Shown: one piece after another, positions 39,861 through 49,235 of the stretch
Layout of the letters: each line of letters starts with the position of its first letter
How positions within the stretch are numbered: the stretch's first letter is position 1
DNA from: Streptacidiphilus pinicola
GTDB taxonomy: Bacteria; Actinomycetota; Actinomycetes; Streptomycetales; Streptomycetaceae
Length of the DNA stretch: 64,000 nucleotides
Assembly: GCF_003258295.1 (NCBI RefSeq)
Contig: NZ_QKYN01000038.1
Location: 1 to 64,000 of the forward strand
Reading direction: 5' to 3'
The notes under the pieces: generated by a model
Told to the model about the DNA's origin: nothing
The model's database searches: none
The model's input: only the letters and a program-made list of their open reading frames with translations
Program-made: the position numbers and the translations under genes

Positions 39861-40253
39861 GTGGCACGCGTCAAGCGGGCAGTGAACGCCCACAAGAAGC
39901 GCCGGGTCATCCTGGAGATGGCGAGCGGCTACCGTGGCCAGCGCTCGCGCCTGTACCGCAAGGCGAAGGAGCAGGTCACCCACTCGTTCGTCTACAACTA
40001 CAACGACCGCAAGAAGCGCAAGGGCGACTTCCGTCAGCTCTGGATCCAGCGCATCAACGCGGCCGCCCGCGCGAACGGCATGACCTACAACCGCCTGATC
40101 CAGGGCCTGAAGGCTGCCAACATCGAGATCGACCGCAAGATGCTGGCCGAGCTCGCCGTCAACGACTCCGCCGCGTTCGAGGCGCTGGTCGAGGCCGCCC
40201 GCAAGGCGCTGCCGGCCGACGTCAACGCGCCGAAGGCCGACGCCGCCGCCTGA
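39861..40253 (+). CDS. rplT: 50S ribosomal protein L20
   Basis: L20 of 130 residues: [29 protein letters not shown] and R-I-N-A-A-A-R. It binds 23S rRNA early in 50S assembly and, in other bacteria, represses its own operon by binding the leader. GTG 39861 has AAGGAG upstream. It closes the infC operon before a strong terminator. Confidence 0.97.
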   Translation: MARVKRAVNAHKKRRVILEMASGYRGQRSRLYRKAKEQVTHSFVYNYNDRKKRKGDFRQLWIQRINAAARANGMTYNRLIQGLKAANIEIDRKMLAELAVNDSAAFEALVEAARKALPADVNAPKADAAA

Positions 40254-40303
40254 GCTGCCACCGCGTAGCGCAGTAGCACCTCCCACCCGCAGGGTGGAAG
40301 CAA

Positions 40304-40338
40304 CCGGGCCCGCAGGGGGTGACCCCCTGCGGGCCCGG
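40304..40338 (+). terminator. terminator of the infC-rpmI-rplT operon
   Basis: Perfect 16-bp hairpin, 40304-40319 paired with 40323-40338, three-base loop TGA, 51 bases after rplT. Confidence 0.8.
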
Positions 40339-40373
40339 CTCGTTCTATGGCCGACCTCCCACGCCCTGGAGTG

Positions 40374-41252
40374 ATGATCACCGCGATGTCCCTGCCGCAC
40401 CCGTCGTCCCAGCCCGAGCTCACCTCGCTGCGCTCGCCCCGGGTCAACGCCGCCCGGCGGCTGTCCCGACGGGCCCAGCGCGGCAAGGAGCGGCGCTTCA
40501 TCGCCGAGGGCCCGCAGGCCGTGCGCGAGGCCGTGAACTTCGGCACGCTCCCGGACGGCAGCCACTCGGTGGTGGAGATCTACGCGACCTTCGAGGCGGC
40601 CGAACGGCACGCCGACCTGATCGCCCGCGCCCGCGCCGAGCAGGTCACCGTGCTGACCGCCACGGACGAGGTCATCGCCGCCGTCTGCGACACCGTGACA
40701 CCGCAGGGCATCGTCGCCGTCTGCCGCTTCGTCGACACCTCCTTCGAGGCCGTGCTCGCGGCCAGGCCCAAGCTGGTCGCGCTGCTCGCCAACGTCCGCG
40801 ACCCCGGCAACGCCGGCACCGTGCTGCGCACCGCGGACGCGGCGGGCGCGGACGCGGTCGTGCTGACCGACGCCTCCGTCGACCTCTACAACCCCAAGGC
40901 CGTGCGCGCCTCCGTCGGCAGCCTCTACCACCTGCCGGTGGCCGTCGGCGTCCCCGTCGAGCAGGCCGTCGCCGGGCTGCGCGAGGCCGGCATCCGGGTC
41001 CTCGCCGCCGACGGCGCGGGGGAGCGCGACCTCGACGCCGAACTGGACGAGGGCACCCTGGGCGCCCCGACCGCGTGGCTCTTCGGCAACGAGGCCTGGG
41101 GCCTGCCCGAGGCCACTCGGGCACTGGCGGACGAGGTGGTGCGCGTCCCGATCCACGGTCACGCCGAGAGCCTCAACCTCGCCACGGCCGCCGCCGTCTG
41201 CCTGTACGCCTCCGCGCGCGCCCAGCGTGCGCCCGGAGGGTGTCGCGGCTGA
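40374..41252 (+). CDS. TrmH/SpoU family RNA 2'-O-methyltransferase
   Basis: Protein of 292 residues. An N-terminal RNA-binding domain has the E-G-P-Q-A-V-R-E-A motif; the SPOUT domain carries N-V-R-D-P-G-N-A-G-T-V-L-R-T (motif 1), L-F-G-N-E-A-W-G-L-P (motif 2) and S-L-N-L-A-T-A-A-A-V (motif 3) forming the knotted SAM site. It methylates a ribose in 23S rRNA (an enzyme of this position is the streptomycete SpoU-type rRNA methylase). ATG 40386 is an alternative start. Confidence 0.88.
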   Translation: MITAMSLPHPSSQPELTSLRSPRVNAARRLSRRAQRGKERRFIAEGPQAVREAVNFGTLPDGSHSVVEIYATFEAAERHADLIARARAEQVTVLTATDEVIAAVCDTVTPQGIVAVCRFVDTSFEAVLAARPKLVALLANVRDPGNAGTVLRTADAAGADAVVLTDASVDLYNPKAVRASVGSLYHLPVAVGVPVEQAVAGLREAGIRVLAADGAGERDLDAELDEGTLGAPTAWLFGNEAWGLPEATRALADEVVRVPIHGHAESLNLATAAAVCLYASARAQRAPGGCRG

Positions 41253-41317
41253 CTGCCGCGGGTAGGGCCGTCTTCGCTAGGGTGGCCACTCCGGGGGTCG
41301 GGGGAGGAGGCGAGACG

Positions 41318-42442
41318 ATGGCCGGTCAGTTTCCGCGACAGCGCGTCGCGTCCGTCGCGTCCGCCACGCCCGCTCACGGCTCGCTGGATCCGGAGGAGCT
41401 CCCCGACGGTCTGCTGATCGCCGACGAGACCGGCCAGGTGATCGTCTTCAACCGCGCCGCGGCCCGCGTCACCGGCCTCGCCCCCACCGCCGTGCTCGGC
41501 CGCCCGCTGGACGAGGCGCTGCCGCTGGAGGACTTGGAGGGCCGCCGCTGGTGGCAGCTCACCGACCCCTACGGCGGCCTCGACATCCGCACCCGCCAGC
41601 CCGAGCGCAACCTGCTGCTGCCCGGCCCCGGCGGCCGCGAGGTCCTCGTCTCCGCCCGCTACGTGCGCGAGGGGCGCGGCCCCGTACAACGCGTCGTCGT
41701 CGCGCTCCGCGGCACGGAGGCGCGGCGGCGCACCGAACGCAGCCACGCCGAGCTGATCGCCACCGTCGCGCACGAGCTGCGCTCACCGCTGACCAGCGTC
41801 AAGGGCTTCACCGCGACCCTGCTGCAGAAGTGGGAGCGGTTCACCGAGGACCAGAAGAAGCTGATGCTGGAGACGGTCGACGCCGACGCGAACCGGGTCA
41901 CCCGGCTGATCGCCGAGCTGCTCGACATCTCCCGGATCGACTCCGGCCGCCTTGAGGTGCGCCGCCAGCCGATCCGGCTGGACGCCGCGGTGCGGCGCCA
42001 CGTCGAGGGTCTGGTCGCCGCGGGCGTTCCGGAGGAACGTTTCGAGGTGCGCGTCTGCGAGCCGCTGCCGCAGTTGTGGGCGGACGCCGACAAGATCGAC
42101 CAGGTGCTGGGCAATCTCCTCGAAAATGCGGTGCGGCACGGTGAGGGCACTGTCACCATCGACGTGGAACCGGCGAAGTCGGAGGAGGCTTCCGGCCGGG
42201 TGCGCGAAGGGACGGCGGTGACGGTGAGCGACCAGGGGCCCGGTATCCCCGAGGAGTCGATCCCGCGCGTCTTCACCCGCTTCTGGCGCGGCAGCAAGCG
42301 CGGCGGCACGGGTCTGGGCCTCTACATCGTCAAGGGCATCGTCGAAGCGCACAGCGGCACGATCCGCGTCGACCGCGGCCCCGAGGGCGGCGCGAGTTTC
42401 CGATTTACCCTGCCGCCCGGGATTCCCGAGGTTCTTGCCTAA
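41318..42442 (+). CDS. PAS-domain sensor histidine kinase (orphan)
   Basis: Protein of 374 residues. A cytoplasmic PAS domain (about residues 25-130, P-D-G-L-L-I-A-D-E-T-G-Q-V-I-V-F-N) is followed by the HisKA phosphoacceptor V-A-H-E-L-R-S-P-L-T-S-V-K-G-F (His about 155), then N box L-L-E-N-A-V-R-H, G1 D-Q-G-P-G-I-P, F and G2 G-T-G-L-G-L-Y-I-V. No membrane segment is seen, so the signal is cytoplasmic. There is no response-regulator gene nearby. The strong GGAGGAGG before ATG 41318 sets the start. Confidence 0.9.
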   Translation: MAGQFPRQRVASVASATPAHGSLDPEELPDGLLIADETGQVIVFNRAAARVTGLAPTAVLGRPLDEALPLEDLEGRRWWQLTDPYGGLDIRTRQPERNLLLPGPGGREVLVSARYVREGRGPVQRVVVALRGTEARRRTERSHAELIATVAHELRSPLTSVKGFTATLLQKWERFTEDQKKLMLETVDADANRVTRLIAELLDISRIDSGRLEVRRQPIRLDAAVRRHVEGLVAAGVPEERFEVRVCEPLPQLWADADKIDQVLGNLLENAVRHGEGTVTIDVEPAKSEEASGRVREGTAVTVSDQGPGIPEESIPRVFTRFWRGSKRGGTGLGLYIVKGIVEAHSGTIRVDRGPEGGASFRFTLPPGIPEVLA

Positions 42443-42469
42443 TTCCCTCGCTTCAGTGGCAGCACGCCA

Positions 42470-42569
42470 GGGGCGCGGGGAACTGCGCGAGAACCACTGA
42501 TGAGCGGATGGCCCTGCTCGTTCGGTGCTCCGCCCCCCGGGTGGCCTGTCGCGCAGTTCCCCGCGCCCC
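42470..42569. repeat. Streptomyces-type dispersed palindromic repeat, copy 1
   Basis: Two perfect 21-bp arms in inverted orientation, 42470-42490 and 42549-42569, flank 58 bases. The arms start GGGGCGCGGGG. Related sequence recurs at 60005-60080, so this is an intergenic repeat family. It fills most of the gap between the histidine-kinase gene and pheS. Confidence 0.75.
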
Positions 42570-42665
42570 AGCATGTGCATGGTGCCCGGACTGCGAAAAG
42601 GAACCGTCCCCGAACCCATTAGACTCGGCCATTGGCCGCGCGTTGCCGCAAACGGGAAGAGAGAG

Positions 42666-43775
42666 ATGTCCGCACCCAACAAGTCGTACGACCCGGTGGA
42701 GGTCGAGGCTCTGAAGCCGGAGGAGATCGAGCGCCTTCGCGACGAGGCGATCGCCGCCTTCGCCGCCGCGACCGATCTCGACGCCCTGCACGAGGCGAAG
42801 GTCGCGCACACCGGTGACCGCTCGCCGCTGGCGCTCGCGAACCGTGAGATCGGTGCGTTGCCGCCCGCCGCGAAGGCGGACGCGGGCAAGCGGGTGGGTG
42901 CGGCTCGTGGCGCCGTCAACAAGGCCCTCGCCGAGCGCCGCGTCGCGCTCGAGGCCGAGCGCGACGCGCGCGTGCTGGTCGAGGAGGCCGTGGACGTCAC
43001 GCTGCCCTACGACCGCGCCCCGCGCGGCGGCCGGCACCCGCTGACGACCTTCGCCGAGCGGCTGATGGACGTCTTCACGGCCATGGGGTACTCCGTCGCC
43101 GAGGGCCCCGAGGTCGAGGCCGAGTGGCTCAACTTCGACGCCCTCAACATGGGCCCGGACCACCCGGCGCGATCCACCCAGGACACCTTCTTCCTCAAGG
43201 ACGCCGACTCCGTCGTCCTGCGGACGCACACCTCCGGTGTGCAGATCCGCTCCCTCCTCGCCGCCGCCGAGCCGCCGGTCTACGTGATCTGCCCGGGCCG
43301 CGTCTTCCGCAGCGACGAGCTGGACGCGACGCACACCCCGGTCTTCAACCAGGTCGAGCTGCTCGCCGTCGACGAGGGCCTGACCATGGCGGACCTCAAG
43401 GGCACGCTCGACCACATGGTCGCGTCGCTCTTCGGTGAGGGCATCTCCACCCGCCTGCGCCCGAACTACTTCCCCTTCACCGAGCCGTCCGCCGAGATGG
43501 ACATGGTCTGCTTCGTCTGCCGCGGCGAGTCCGTCGGCAACCCGGACCGTCCCTGCCGGACCTGCTCCTCCGAGGGCTGGATCGAGCTCGGCGGCTGCGG
43601 CATGGTCAACCCGCGCGTGCTGGTCGCCTGCGGCATCGACCCCAACAAGTACAGCGGCTTCGCGTTCGGCTTCGGCATCGAGCGCATGCTCATGTTCCGG
43701 CACAACGTCGAGGACATGCGAGACATCGTCGAGGGTGACGTGCGTTTCACCCTTCCGTTCGGGATGGAGATCTGA
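42666..43775 (+). CDS. pheS: phenylalanyl-tRNA synthetase alpha subunit
   Basis: Class II synthetase subunit of 369 residues. An N-terminal coiled coil is followed by motif 1 ([10 protein letters not shown]), motif 2 ([14 protein letters not shown]), Cys motifs C-F-V-C ... C-R-T-C and motif 3 ([10 protein letters not shown]). It attaches Phe to tRNA with PheT. A TAGACT -10-like element lies about 38 bases upstream and GGAAGAGAGAG before ATG 42666. Its TGA shares one base with the pheT ATG. Confidence 0.97.
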   Translation: MSAPNKSYDPVEVEALKPEEIERLRDEAIAAFAAATDLDALHEAKVAHTGDRSPLALANREIGALPPAAKADAGKRVGAARGAVNKALAERRVALEAERDARVLVEEAVDVTLPYDRAPRGGRHPLTTFAERLMDVFTAMGYSVAEGPEVEAEWLNFDALNMGPDHPARSTQDTFFLKDADSVVLRTHTSGVQIRSLLAAAEPPVYVICPGRVFRSDELDATHTPVFNQVELLAVDEGLTMADLKGTLDHMVASLFGEGISTRLRPNYFPFTEPSAEMDMVCFVCRGESVGNPDRPCRTCSSEGWIELGGCGMVNPRVLVACGIDPNKYSGFAFGFGIERMLMFRHNVEDMRDIVEGDVRFTLPFGMEI

Positions 43776-46294
43776 TGCGCGTCCCGCTTTCCTGGCTGCG
43801 GGAGTACGTCGACCTCCCCACCGGCGAGACCGGCCGAGACATCCAGGCCAAGCTGATCCGCGCCGGCCTCGAGGTGGAGGGCGTCGAGCAGCTCGGCGCC
43901 GACCTCAAGGGCCCGCTCGTCGTCGGTCAGGTCCTCGCGATCGAGGAGCTGACCGAGTTCAAGAAGCCGATCCGCTACTGCCAGGTGGACGTCGGCGACG
44001 CCAACGGAACCGGTGAGCCGCAGAACATCGTCTGCGGCGCGCGGAACTTCGCCGTCGGCGACAAGGTCGTCGTGGTGCTCCCCGGCGCGGTCCTCCCCGG
44101 CCCGTTCCCGATCGCGGCGCGCGCCACCTACGGCAAGACCTCCGAGGGCATGATCTGCTCCGCCCGCGAGCTGGGCATGGGCGACGAGCACGACGGCATC
44201 ATCGTGCTGCCGCCGGAGTACGAGCCCGGCACCGACGCGATCGAGCTGCTGGAGCTGGTCGACGAGGTGCTGGACATCGCCGTCACCGCCGACCGCGGCT
44301 ACTGCCTGTCGCTGCGCGGTGTCGCCCGCGAGATGGCCATCGCCTACGGCCTGCCGCTGCGCGACCCGGCCCTGATCGACGTGCCGCCGGCCAACTCCTA
44401 CGGCCCGCTGGTCAAGGTCGAGGACCCGGCGGCGTGCGACCGCTTCGTCGCGCGCAGCGTCGTGGGTGTGGACCCGGCCGCCAAGTCGCCGATCTGGATG
44501 CAGCGCCGGATCCAGAAGGCCGGCATGCGTCCGATCTCGCTGGCCGTCGACATCACCAACTACGTGATGCTGGAGATGGGCCAGCCGCTGCACGCCTACG
44601 ACCGGCACCGCATCGACGGCGCGATCACGGTCCGCCGTGCCACCGCGGGCGAGAAGCTGCGCACGCTGGACGGCGTGGAGCGCACCCTCGACAACGAAGA
44701 CCTGCTGATCTGCGACAACTCCGGTCCGATCGGCATCGCCGGGGTCATGGGCGGCGCGGGCACCGAGATCGCGGACGCCGTCGTCGACCCGGAGACCGGC
44801 GAGGTCAACGGCACCACCGAGATCGTCATCGAGGCCGCGCACTTCGCGCCGGTCTCCATCGCGCGCAGCGCGCGGCGCCACAAGCTGCCCTCCGAGGCGG
44901 CCAAGCGCTTCGAGCGCGGCGTCGACCCGGAGGCCACCAAGGCAGCCGCCCAGCGCGCCGTGGACCTGCTGGTCCTGGTCGCCGGTGGCACCGCCGAGGC
45001 CGGGGTGACGGACGTGGTCGCGCCGCGCCCGGTGCACTCCATCTCCATCGCCGCCGACCTCCCGGACCGCGTCGCGGGCCAGGAGTACGGCCGCGAGACC
45101 GTCGTCCGCCGCCTCCAGGAGGTCGGCTGCACGGTGGTCGGCACGGACGTGCTCGTGGTCACCCCGCCGACCTGGCGGCCCGACCTGACCGACCCGAACG
45201 ACCTCTGTGAGGAGGTCATCCGGCTGGAGGGCTACGAGAACCTGCCCTCCACGCTGCCGAACGTCCCGGCGGGCCGCGGCCTGACGGACGCTCAGCGGCT
45301 GCGCCGCCGGATCGGCGTCGCGCTGGCCTCGGCCGGCCAGGTCGAGGTGCAGAACTACCCGTTCATCGGCGAGGCGGTGCTGGACGGCCTCGGCATCGAG
45401 GCGGGCGACCCGCGCCGCGTCACGGTGCAGCTCGCCAACCCGATCTCGCACGAGGAGCCCTCGCTCCGCACCACGCTGCTGCCGGGCCTGCTGGGCGCGC
45501 TGCACCGCAACGTCGGCCGCGGCTCCACGGACGTGGCGCTGTTCGAGCTCGGCCGGGTCTTCCGCGTCGACGGCACGGCGGAGACGCTGTACCGCGCGCC
45601 GCGCTTGCCGGTGGACCGCCGTCCCACCGAGGACGAGATCGCGCAGCTCGACGCGGCGCTGCCGCGGCAGCCGTACCGGGTCGGCGCCGTGTTCGCGGGC
45701 AGCCGCGACCCGCAGGGCTGGTGGGGCAAGGCGCAGGCGTGGACCTGGGCCGACGCCGTCGAGGCCGCGCGCACCGTCGCCGACGCCGCGGGCGTCGAAC
45801 TGACGGTCCGCCAGGACCAGCACACCCCGTGGCACCCGGGCCGCTGCGCCGGCCTCTACGTGGGCGAGCAGCTGGTCGGCCACGCCGGTGAGCTGCACCC
45901 GCGCGCCATCAAGGCCCTGAACCTGCCGGAGCGCACCTGCGCGATGGAGCTGGATCTGGACCTGCTGACGGCGGGCGGCGCGGCCAAGGCCGAGGGCCCG
46001 AAGATCTCCACCTTCCCGGTGGCGACCCAGGACGTGGCGCTGATCGTCGACGATGCGGTCAAGGCCGCCGACGTCGAGTCCGCACTGCGTACCGGTGCGG
46101 GCGAGCTGCTGGAGTCGCTGCGGCTGTTCGACGTCTACCGGGGCGAGAGCGTCGGCGAGGGCAAGAAGTCCCTGGCCTACGCGCTGCGCTTCCGGGCCGC
46201 CGACCGCACGCTGACGGCGGACGAGGCCTCCGCCGCCCGCGAGTCGGCCGTCGCCGAGGCCGCCACTCGCGTGGGCGCGACCCTGCGCGGCTGA
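43775..46294 (+). CDS. pheT: phenylalanyl-tRNA synthetase beta subunit
   Basis: Subunit of 839 residues. It has an N-terminal tRNA-binding (OB) domain with G-L-E-V-E-G-V-E, the editing B3/B4 domain with [10 protein letters not shown]5 domain and a C-terminal anticodon-binding FDX-ACB domain with Y-R-G-E-S. It forms the alpha2-beta2 enzyme with PheS and clears mischarged Tyr-tRNA. Overlap TGATG couples it to pheS. Length is standard. Confidence 0.97.
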   Translation: MRVPLSWLREYVDLPTGETGRDIQAKLIRAGLEVEGVEQLGADLKGPLVVGQVLAIEELTEFKKPIRYCQVDVGDANGTGEPQNIVCGARNFAVGDKVVVVLPGAVLPGPFPIAARATYGKTSEGMICSARELGMGDEHDGIIVLPPEYEPGTDAIELLELVDEVLDIAVTADRGYCLSLRGVAREMAIAYGLPLRDPALIDVPPANSYGPLVKVEDPAACDRFVARSVVGVDPAAKSPIWMQRRIQKAGMRPISLAVDITNYVMLEMGQPLHAYDRHRIDGAITVRRATAGEKLRTLDGVERTLDNEDLLICDNSGPIGIAGVMGGAGTEIADAVVDPETGEVNGTTEIVIEAAHFAPVSIARSARRHKLPSEAAKRFERGVDPEATKAAAQRAVDLLVLVAGGTAEAGVTDVVAPRPVHSISIAADLPDRVAGQEYGRETVVRRLQEVGCTVVGTDVLVVTPPTWRPDLTDPNDLCEEVIRLEGYENLPSTLPNVPAGRGLTDAQRLRRRIGVALASAGQVEVQNYPFIGEAVLDGLGIEAGDPRRVTVQLANPISHEEPSLRTTLLPGLLGALHRNVGRGSTDVALFELGRVFRVDGTAETLYRAPRLPVDRRPTEDEIAQLDAALPRQPYRVGAVFAGSRDPQGWWGKAQAWTWADAVEAARTVADAAGVELTVRQDQHTPWHPGRCAGLYVGEQLVGHAGELHPRAIKALNLPERTCAMELDLDLLTAGGAAKAEGPKISTFPVATQDVALIVDDAVKAADVESALRTGAGELLESLRLFDVYRGESVGEGKKSLAYALRFRAADRTLTADEASAARESAVAEAATRVGATLRG

Positions 46295-46310
46295 CACCCG
46301 CCGTACGCGA

Positions 46311-46350
46311 GGGAGGCACCCCGGGCGCTCGCCCGGGGTGTCTCCCTTTT
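46311..46350 (+). terminator. terminator of pheST
   Basis: A 16-bp stem (one G-U pair), 46311-46326 with 46331-46346, four-base loop, followed by TTTT. It ends the pheST transcript. Confidence 0.8.
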
Positions 46351-46409
46351 CGCTGCCGCGACGTGGGGCTGCCGCCGTCGGGTTGTCGCGCCGTCGGGCT
46401 GTCGTGTCG

Positions 46410-47639
46410 TCAGCAGTGCGGCAGGCGGGGCAGGGCGGCGAGTTCCAGTACGTGCGGTTGCCGGCCGTCCGCGCCGAAGACCGGCCCGTCCAGGAGCGCG
46501 GGCAGCGGCAGTGGTGCCTCGTCGTGGGTGCGCAGGTCGATCAGGAGTGACTGCTCGTCACTCGCGCCGTGCGGCGCCTGCGGGTCCGCACGGACGGAGC
46601 GGACCGCCAGGAAGTCGTCCCCGAGCAGGTTCGCGGCCACCTCGCCCCTCCCGGCCTGGGGTTGGATCCGCAGCACGGAGCCGGCCGCGGGCAGCCAGAC
46701 GTTCCAGTCGCGCCAGCCGCCGAGCGGGACCGTGGTCCCGACGGGCGGGGCGTGCCACGGGTCGGTGCTCCAGAGCAGCACGCCGGGGGCGGTGTCGGAG
46801 GTCATCTCGGACCAGGCCGGGAGGAGCGTCCGTCGTAGCGCCTGGGCTACGGGCTCGCTCGTGGCCCCCCTTGTCCCCTCCGCGACCGGGCCGGTCGACG
46901 GGTCGTCGCTGACGGCGAGTCCGCCGGAGAGGAAGAGGACGGTGTACGCGGTGGTGCCGCGTCGCCCGGTCGCGAGGTCCTCGATCAGGTGGCTCTCCGG
47001 CGGCGGGAGCGGACCGAGCGGGGCGGGGCTCGCCTCCCAGGCGACCAGGCCGTCGCCGGAGGTCCAGGAGAGGACCCGCGTGGACGGCGTCGGCCGGACG
47101 GCCTGCAGCACCCGGAGCGCCCCGGTCCGGTGGTCCCAGGCGTACAGGCCGAGGTAGCCCGGGTCGGGTGCGTACCCGGTGGGGGCGAGGCCGAAGACGA
47201 ACCAGTCGCCCGCGACGGCGCCGGTGACGGTCCACCCGCCGATGCCGCGCGGCGTGGCGGACGTCGCGGGCAGCGTGAGCACGAGGCGCCGCGACGAAGA
47301 GGGGCCGCTCAGCTCGACCAGCTCGTCGCCGGTGCGGGCGTAGCGCACCGACCCGTCGGGGGTGACGGCGAGCAGCGTGCCGTGGCCCCGCGGCCACGCG
47401 TCGGCCGGGTCGGTGAGCGCCCGCTTCCACGCCGACGGCAGGGCCGTCGTGCACAGCGTCGGGAACAGCTCCGGGGTCGGAGCCGGGGCGGGCGTGGGTG
47501 CGGCGGACAGGCTGACCACGTCGAGCAGCGCGAGCAGGCCGGCGAGCGCCACCGCGACCAGCGCCAGCGTCGTGGTGACGGTGCGTCGGCGGTGCCGCCC
47601 GCGCCGGTTCGTGCCGTGCCGGTCGTCGTTCACTCTCAT
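46410..47639 (-). CDS. membrane-anchored or secreted propeller-like protein of unknown function
   Basis: Protein of 409 residues. A basic start is followed by one hydrophobic helix (about residues 20-45), a Pro/Ala-rich linker, then about 330 residues with repeated Trp and Asp/Gly turns such as D-G-S-V-R-Y-A, Y-A-W-D-H-R-T-G and G-W-R-D-W-N-V-W-L-P, suggesting a beta-propeller outside the membrane. The ATG at 47639 follows GGGGGG. No named family recognised. It is convergent with pheST and divergent from MarR. Confidence 0.6.
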   Translation of the reverse strand: MRVNDDRHGTNRRGRHRRRTVTTTLALVAVALAGLLALLDVVSLSAAPTPAPAPTPELFPTLCTTALPSAWKRALTDPADAWPRGHGTLLAVTPDGSVRYARTGDELVELSGPSSSRRLVLTLPATSATPRGIGGWTVTGAVAGDWFVFGLAPTGYAPDPGYLGLYAWDHRTGALRVLQAVRPTPSTRVLSWTSGDGLVAWEASPAPLGPLPPPESHLIEDLATGRRGTTAYTVLFLSGGLAVSDDPSTGPVAEGTRGATSEPVAQALRRTLLPAWSEMTSDTAPGVLLWSTDPWHAPPVGTTVPLGGWRDWNVWLPAAGSVLRIQPQAGRGEVAANLLGDDFLAVRSVRADPQAPHGASDEQSLLIDLRTHDEAPLPLPALLDGPVFGADGRQPHVLELAALPRLPHC

Positions 47640-47723
47640 GCCACCCCCCGAGAGTCCCCCTCCCTCCACCATGCCGACGAGCGGCGGAGTCGTAAACAGC
47701 AATAGAGCGGTGCACAACAACTC

Positions 47724-47750
47724 CTTGAGTCCTCAAGTTTCTGCTACCCT
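47724..47750. promoter_or_regulatory. candidate MarR operator with leaderless promoter
   Basis: CTTGAG (47724-47729) and CTCAAG (47732-47737) form a perfect inverted repeat with a two-base spacer. TACCCT at 47745-47750 ends six bases before ATG 47757, so the dyad sits in the -35 zone of a leaderless transcript, placed for autoregulation. Confidence 0.55.
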
Positions 47751-47756
47751 GACGAC

Positions 47757-48230
47757 ATGAGCACCGACCGCACCCAGGACGCCCTCGACACCGCGCTGCG
47801 ACTGGCCCGCGCCCATGCCGCGCTGACCAAGCGGCTCGACTCCGTGCTGGCCCACCGGCACGGCGTCAGCTATGCCGACTTCCAGGTGCTGCTGCACCTC
47901 GGCGCCGCGCCCGGCACCCGGATGCGGCGGGTGGACCTGGCCGAGGCCGTGGGCCTGACCGCGTCCGGGGTCACCCGCGGGCTCGGGCCGCTGGAGCGGA
48001 TCGGGCTGGTCGAGCGGGAGAAGGATCCCCGTGACGCGCGCATCGCCTACGCCGCGCTGACCGCCACGGGCCGCGAGCGGCTCGCGGAGATGACGCTCAG
48101 CGCCGAGGAGGTCGCGACCGACTGGTTCACCGCCGGCTGCACCGAGTCCGAGGTGGCGACCCTGAGCCGGCTGCTGACCGCCGTCGGCGGCCGGGGCAGG
48201 CCGCGCGCCACCAGGGGCCCGGATGCTTGA
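47757..48230 (+). CDS. MarR family transcriptional regulator
   Basis: Protein of 157 residues with the MarR winged helix: G-V-S-Y-A-D-F-Q-V-L-L-H-L, D-L-A-E-A-V-G-L-T-A-S-G-V-T-R, and the wing E-R-E-K-D-P-R-D-A-R-I-A-Y-A. The C-terminus is Arg-rich. A leaderless promoter with an overlapping dyad precedes it. The HipA-like kinase gene starts within the next 60 bases, so the two probably form a unit. Confidence 0.87.
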   Translation: MSTDRTQDALDTALRLARAHAALTKRLDSVLAHRHGVSYADFQVLLHLGAAPGTRMRRVDLAEAVGLTASGVTRGLGPLERIGLVEREKDPRDARIAYAALTATGRERLAEMTLSAEEVATDWFTAGCTESEVATLSRLLTAVGGRGRPRATRGPDA

Positions 48231-48285
48231 CTGGGTGGACCTGCTGGTGGGGAGCTGGATCTGCGGACGGAGCGTGACGGAGACG

Positions 48286-49152
48286 ATGACCACGCACGGC
48301 GAGCTCGCCGAGGTGACCGCGCTCGACTACGTCGAGCCGCTGCGCACGGGCGGCTCGCTGCCCGCCGTCGTGGAGACGGACGACTGCGGCACCTACGTGG
48401 TGAAGTTCCACGCCGCTGCGCAGGGCCGCAAGGCGCTGGTCGCCGAGGTGATCGTGGGGGAGCTGGCGCGTCGCCTCGGGCTGCGCGTGCCGGAACTGGT
48501 GCTGATCAGGTTCGACCCGGCCGTCTCCGCCCACGAGCCGGACCAGGAGGTGCAGGACCTGCACCGGGCCAGCGCCGGACTGAACCTGGGCATGGACTAC
48601 CTGCCCGGGGCCACCGACTTCGTCCCCGGTCAGGACGGGGTCGACCTCTCCGCGGAGGAGGCGGGCCGGATCGTCTGGTTCGACGCGCTCGTCGGCAACG
48701 TCGACCGGACCGTGCGCAACCCGAATCTGATGGTCTGGCACCGGCGGCTCTGGCTGATCGACCACGGCGCCGCGCTGATCTTCCATCACCGCTGGGAGGC
48801 CGCCGACGAGGCCGTGGCCAAGGCCTACGACCTCTCCGCGCACGCGCTCGGCGGCTACGCGCCCGACGTGGCCGGGGCCGACGCGGTCCTCGCCCCGCTG
48901 GTCACCGCGGCGCTGCTGCGCGAGGTCGCGGCCGAGGTCCCGGACGAGTGGCTCGCCCCCGAGCCAGGCCACCCGACCCCGGACGCGCTGCGCGACGCCT
49001 ACGTCCGACACCTCGCAGCCCGCGTCGCCCGCTCCGACGAGTGGATCCCGCGCTGCTTCGCGACGCCCGAGGAACTCGCCGCCGCGGACGCGGCCAAGCG
49101 CGCCCGCACCCTGGCCGGCCGCCCGGCCTGGCTGCAGCACGTCCGGGGGTGA
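48286..49152 (+). CDS. HipA-like kinase family protein
   Basis: Protein of 288 residues. It has the HipA-like fold start Y-V-V-K-F-H (Lys for ATP), G-E-L-A-R-R-L-G-L-R-V-P, then F-D-A-L-V-G-N-V-D-R-T (catalytic Asp/Asn), N-L-M-V-W and L-I-D-H-G (DFG-like metal motif). It is the short HipA_2-type, without the N-terminal HipA domain, and no HipB antitoxin gene is adjacent; a MarR gene precedes it. ATG 48286 matches the family start; ATG 48223, overlapping the MarR stop, would add an odd N-terminus. Kinase substrate unknown. Confidence 0.75.
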   Translation: MTTHGELAEVTALDYVEPLRTGGSLPAVVETDDCGTYVVKFHAAAQGRKALVAEVIVGELARRLGLRVPELVLIRFDPAVSAHEPDQEVQDLHRASAGLNLGMDYLPGATDFVPGQDGVDLSAEEAGRIVWFDALVGNVDRTVRNPNLMVWHRRLWLIDHGAALIFHHRWEAADEAVAKAYDLSAHALGGYAPDVAGADAVLAPLVTAALLREVAAEVPDEWLAPEPGHPTPDALRDAYVRHLAARVARSDEWIPRCFATPEELAAADAAKRARTLAGRPAWLQHVRG

Positions 49153-49223
49153 GGCTCCGGCGTTGTTCCGGTCTGCGCTCTTCGGATCGGGGCACTCTCT
49201 GCCGGTACGCACGCCGCGCGAGG

Positions 49224-49235
49224 TAGGTTCAGGCC
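49224..49235 (+). promoter_or_regulatory. leaderless-type promoter of the ketopantoate-reductase-like gene
   Basis: TAGGTT at 49224-49229 followed by six bases and ATG 49236; no ribosome binding site. Confidence 0.5.

Noticed and set aside
43466-46297. Minus-strand open frame of over 900 codons opposite pheT
   Set aside because: Shadow of a highly conserved synthetase gene; the translation is rich in Asp, Val and Arg with no family motif.
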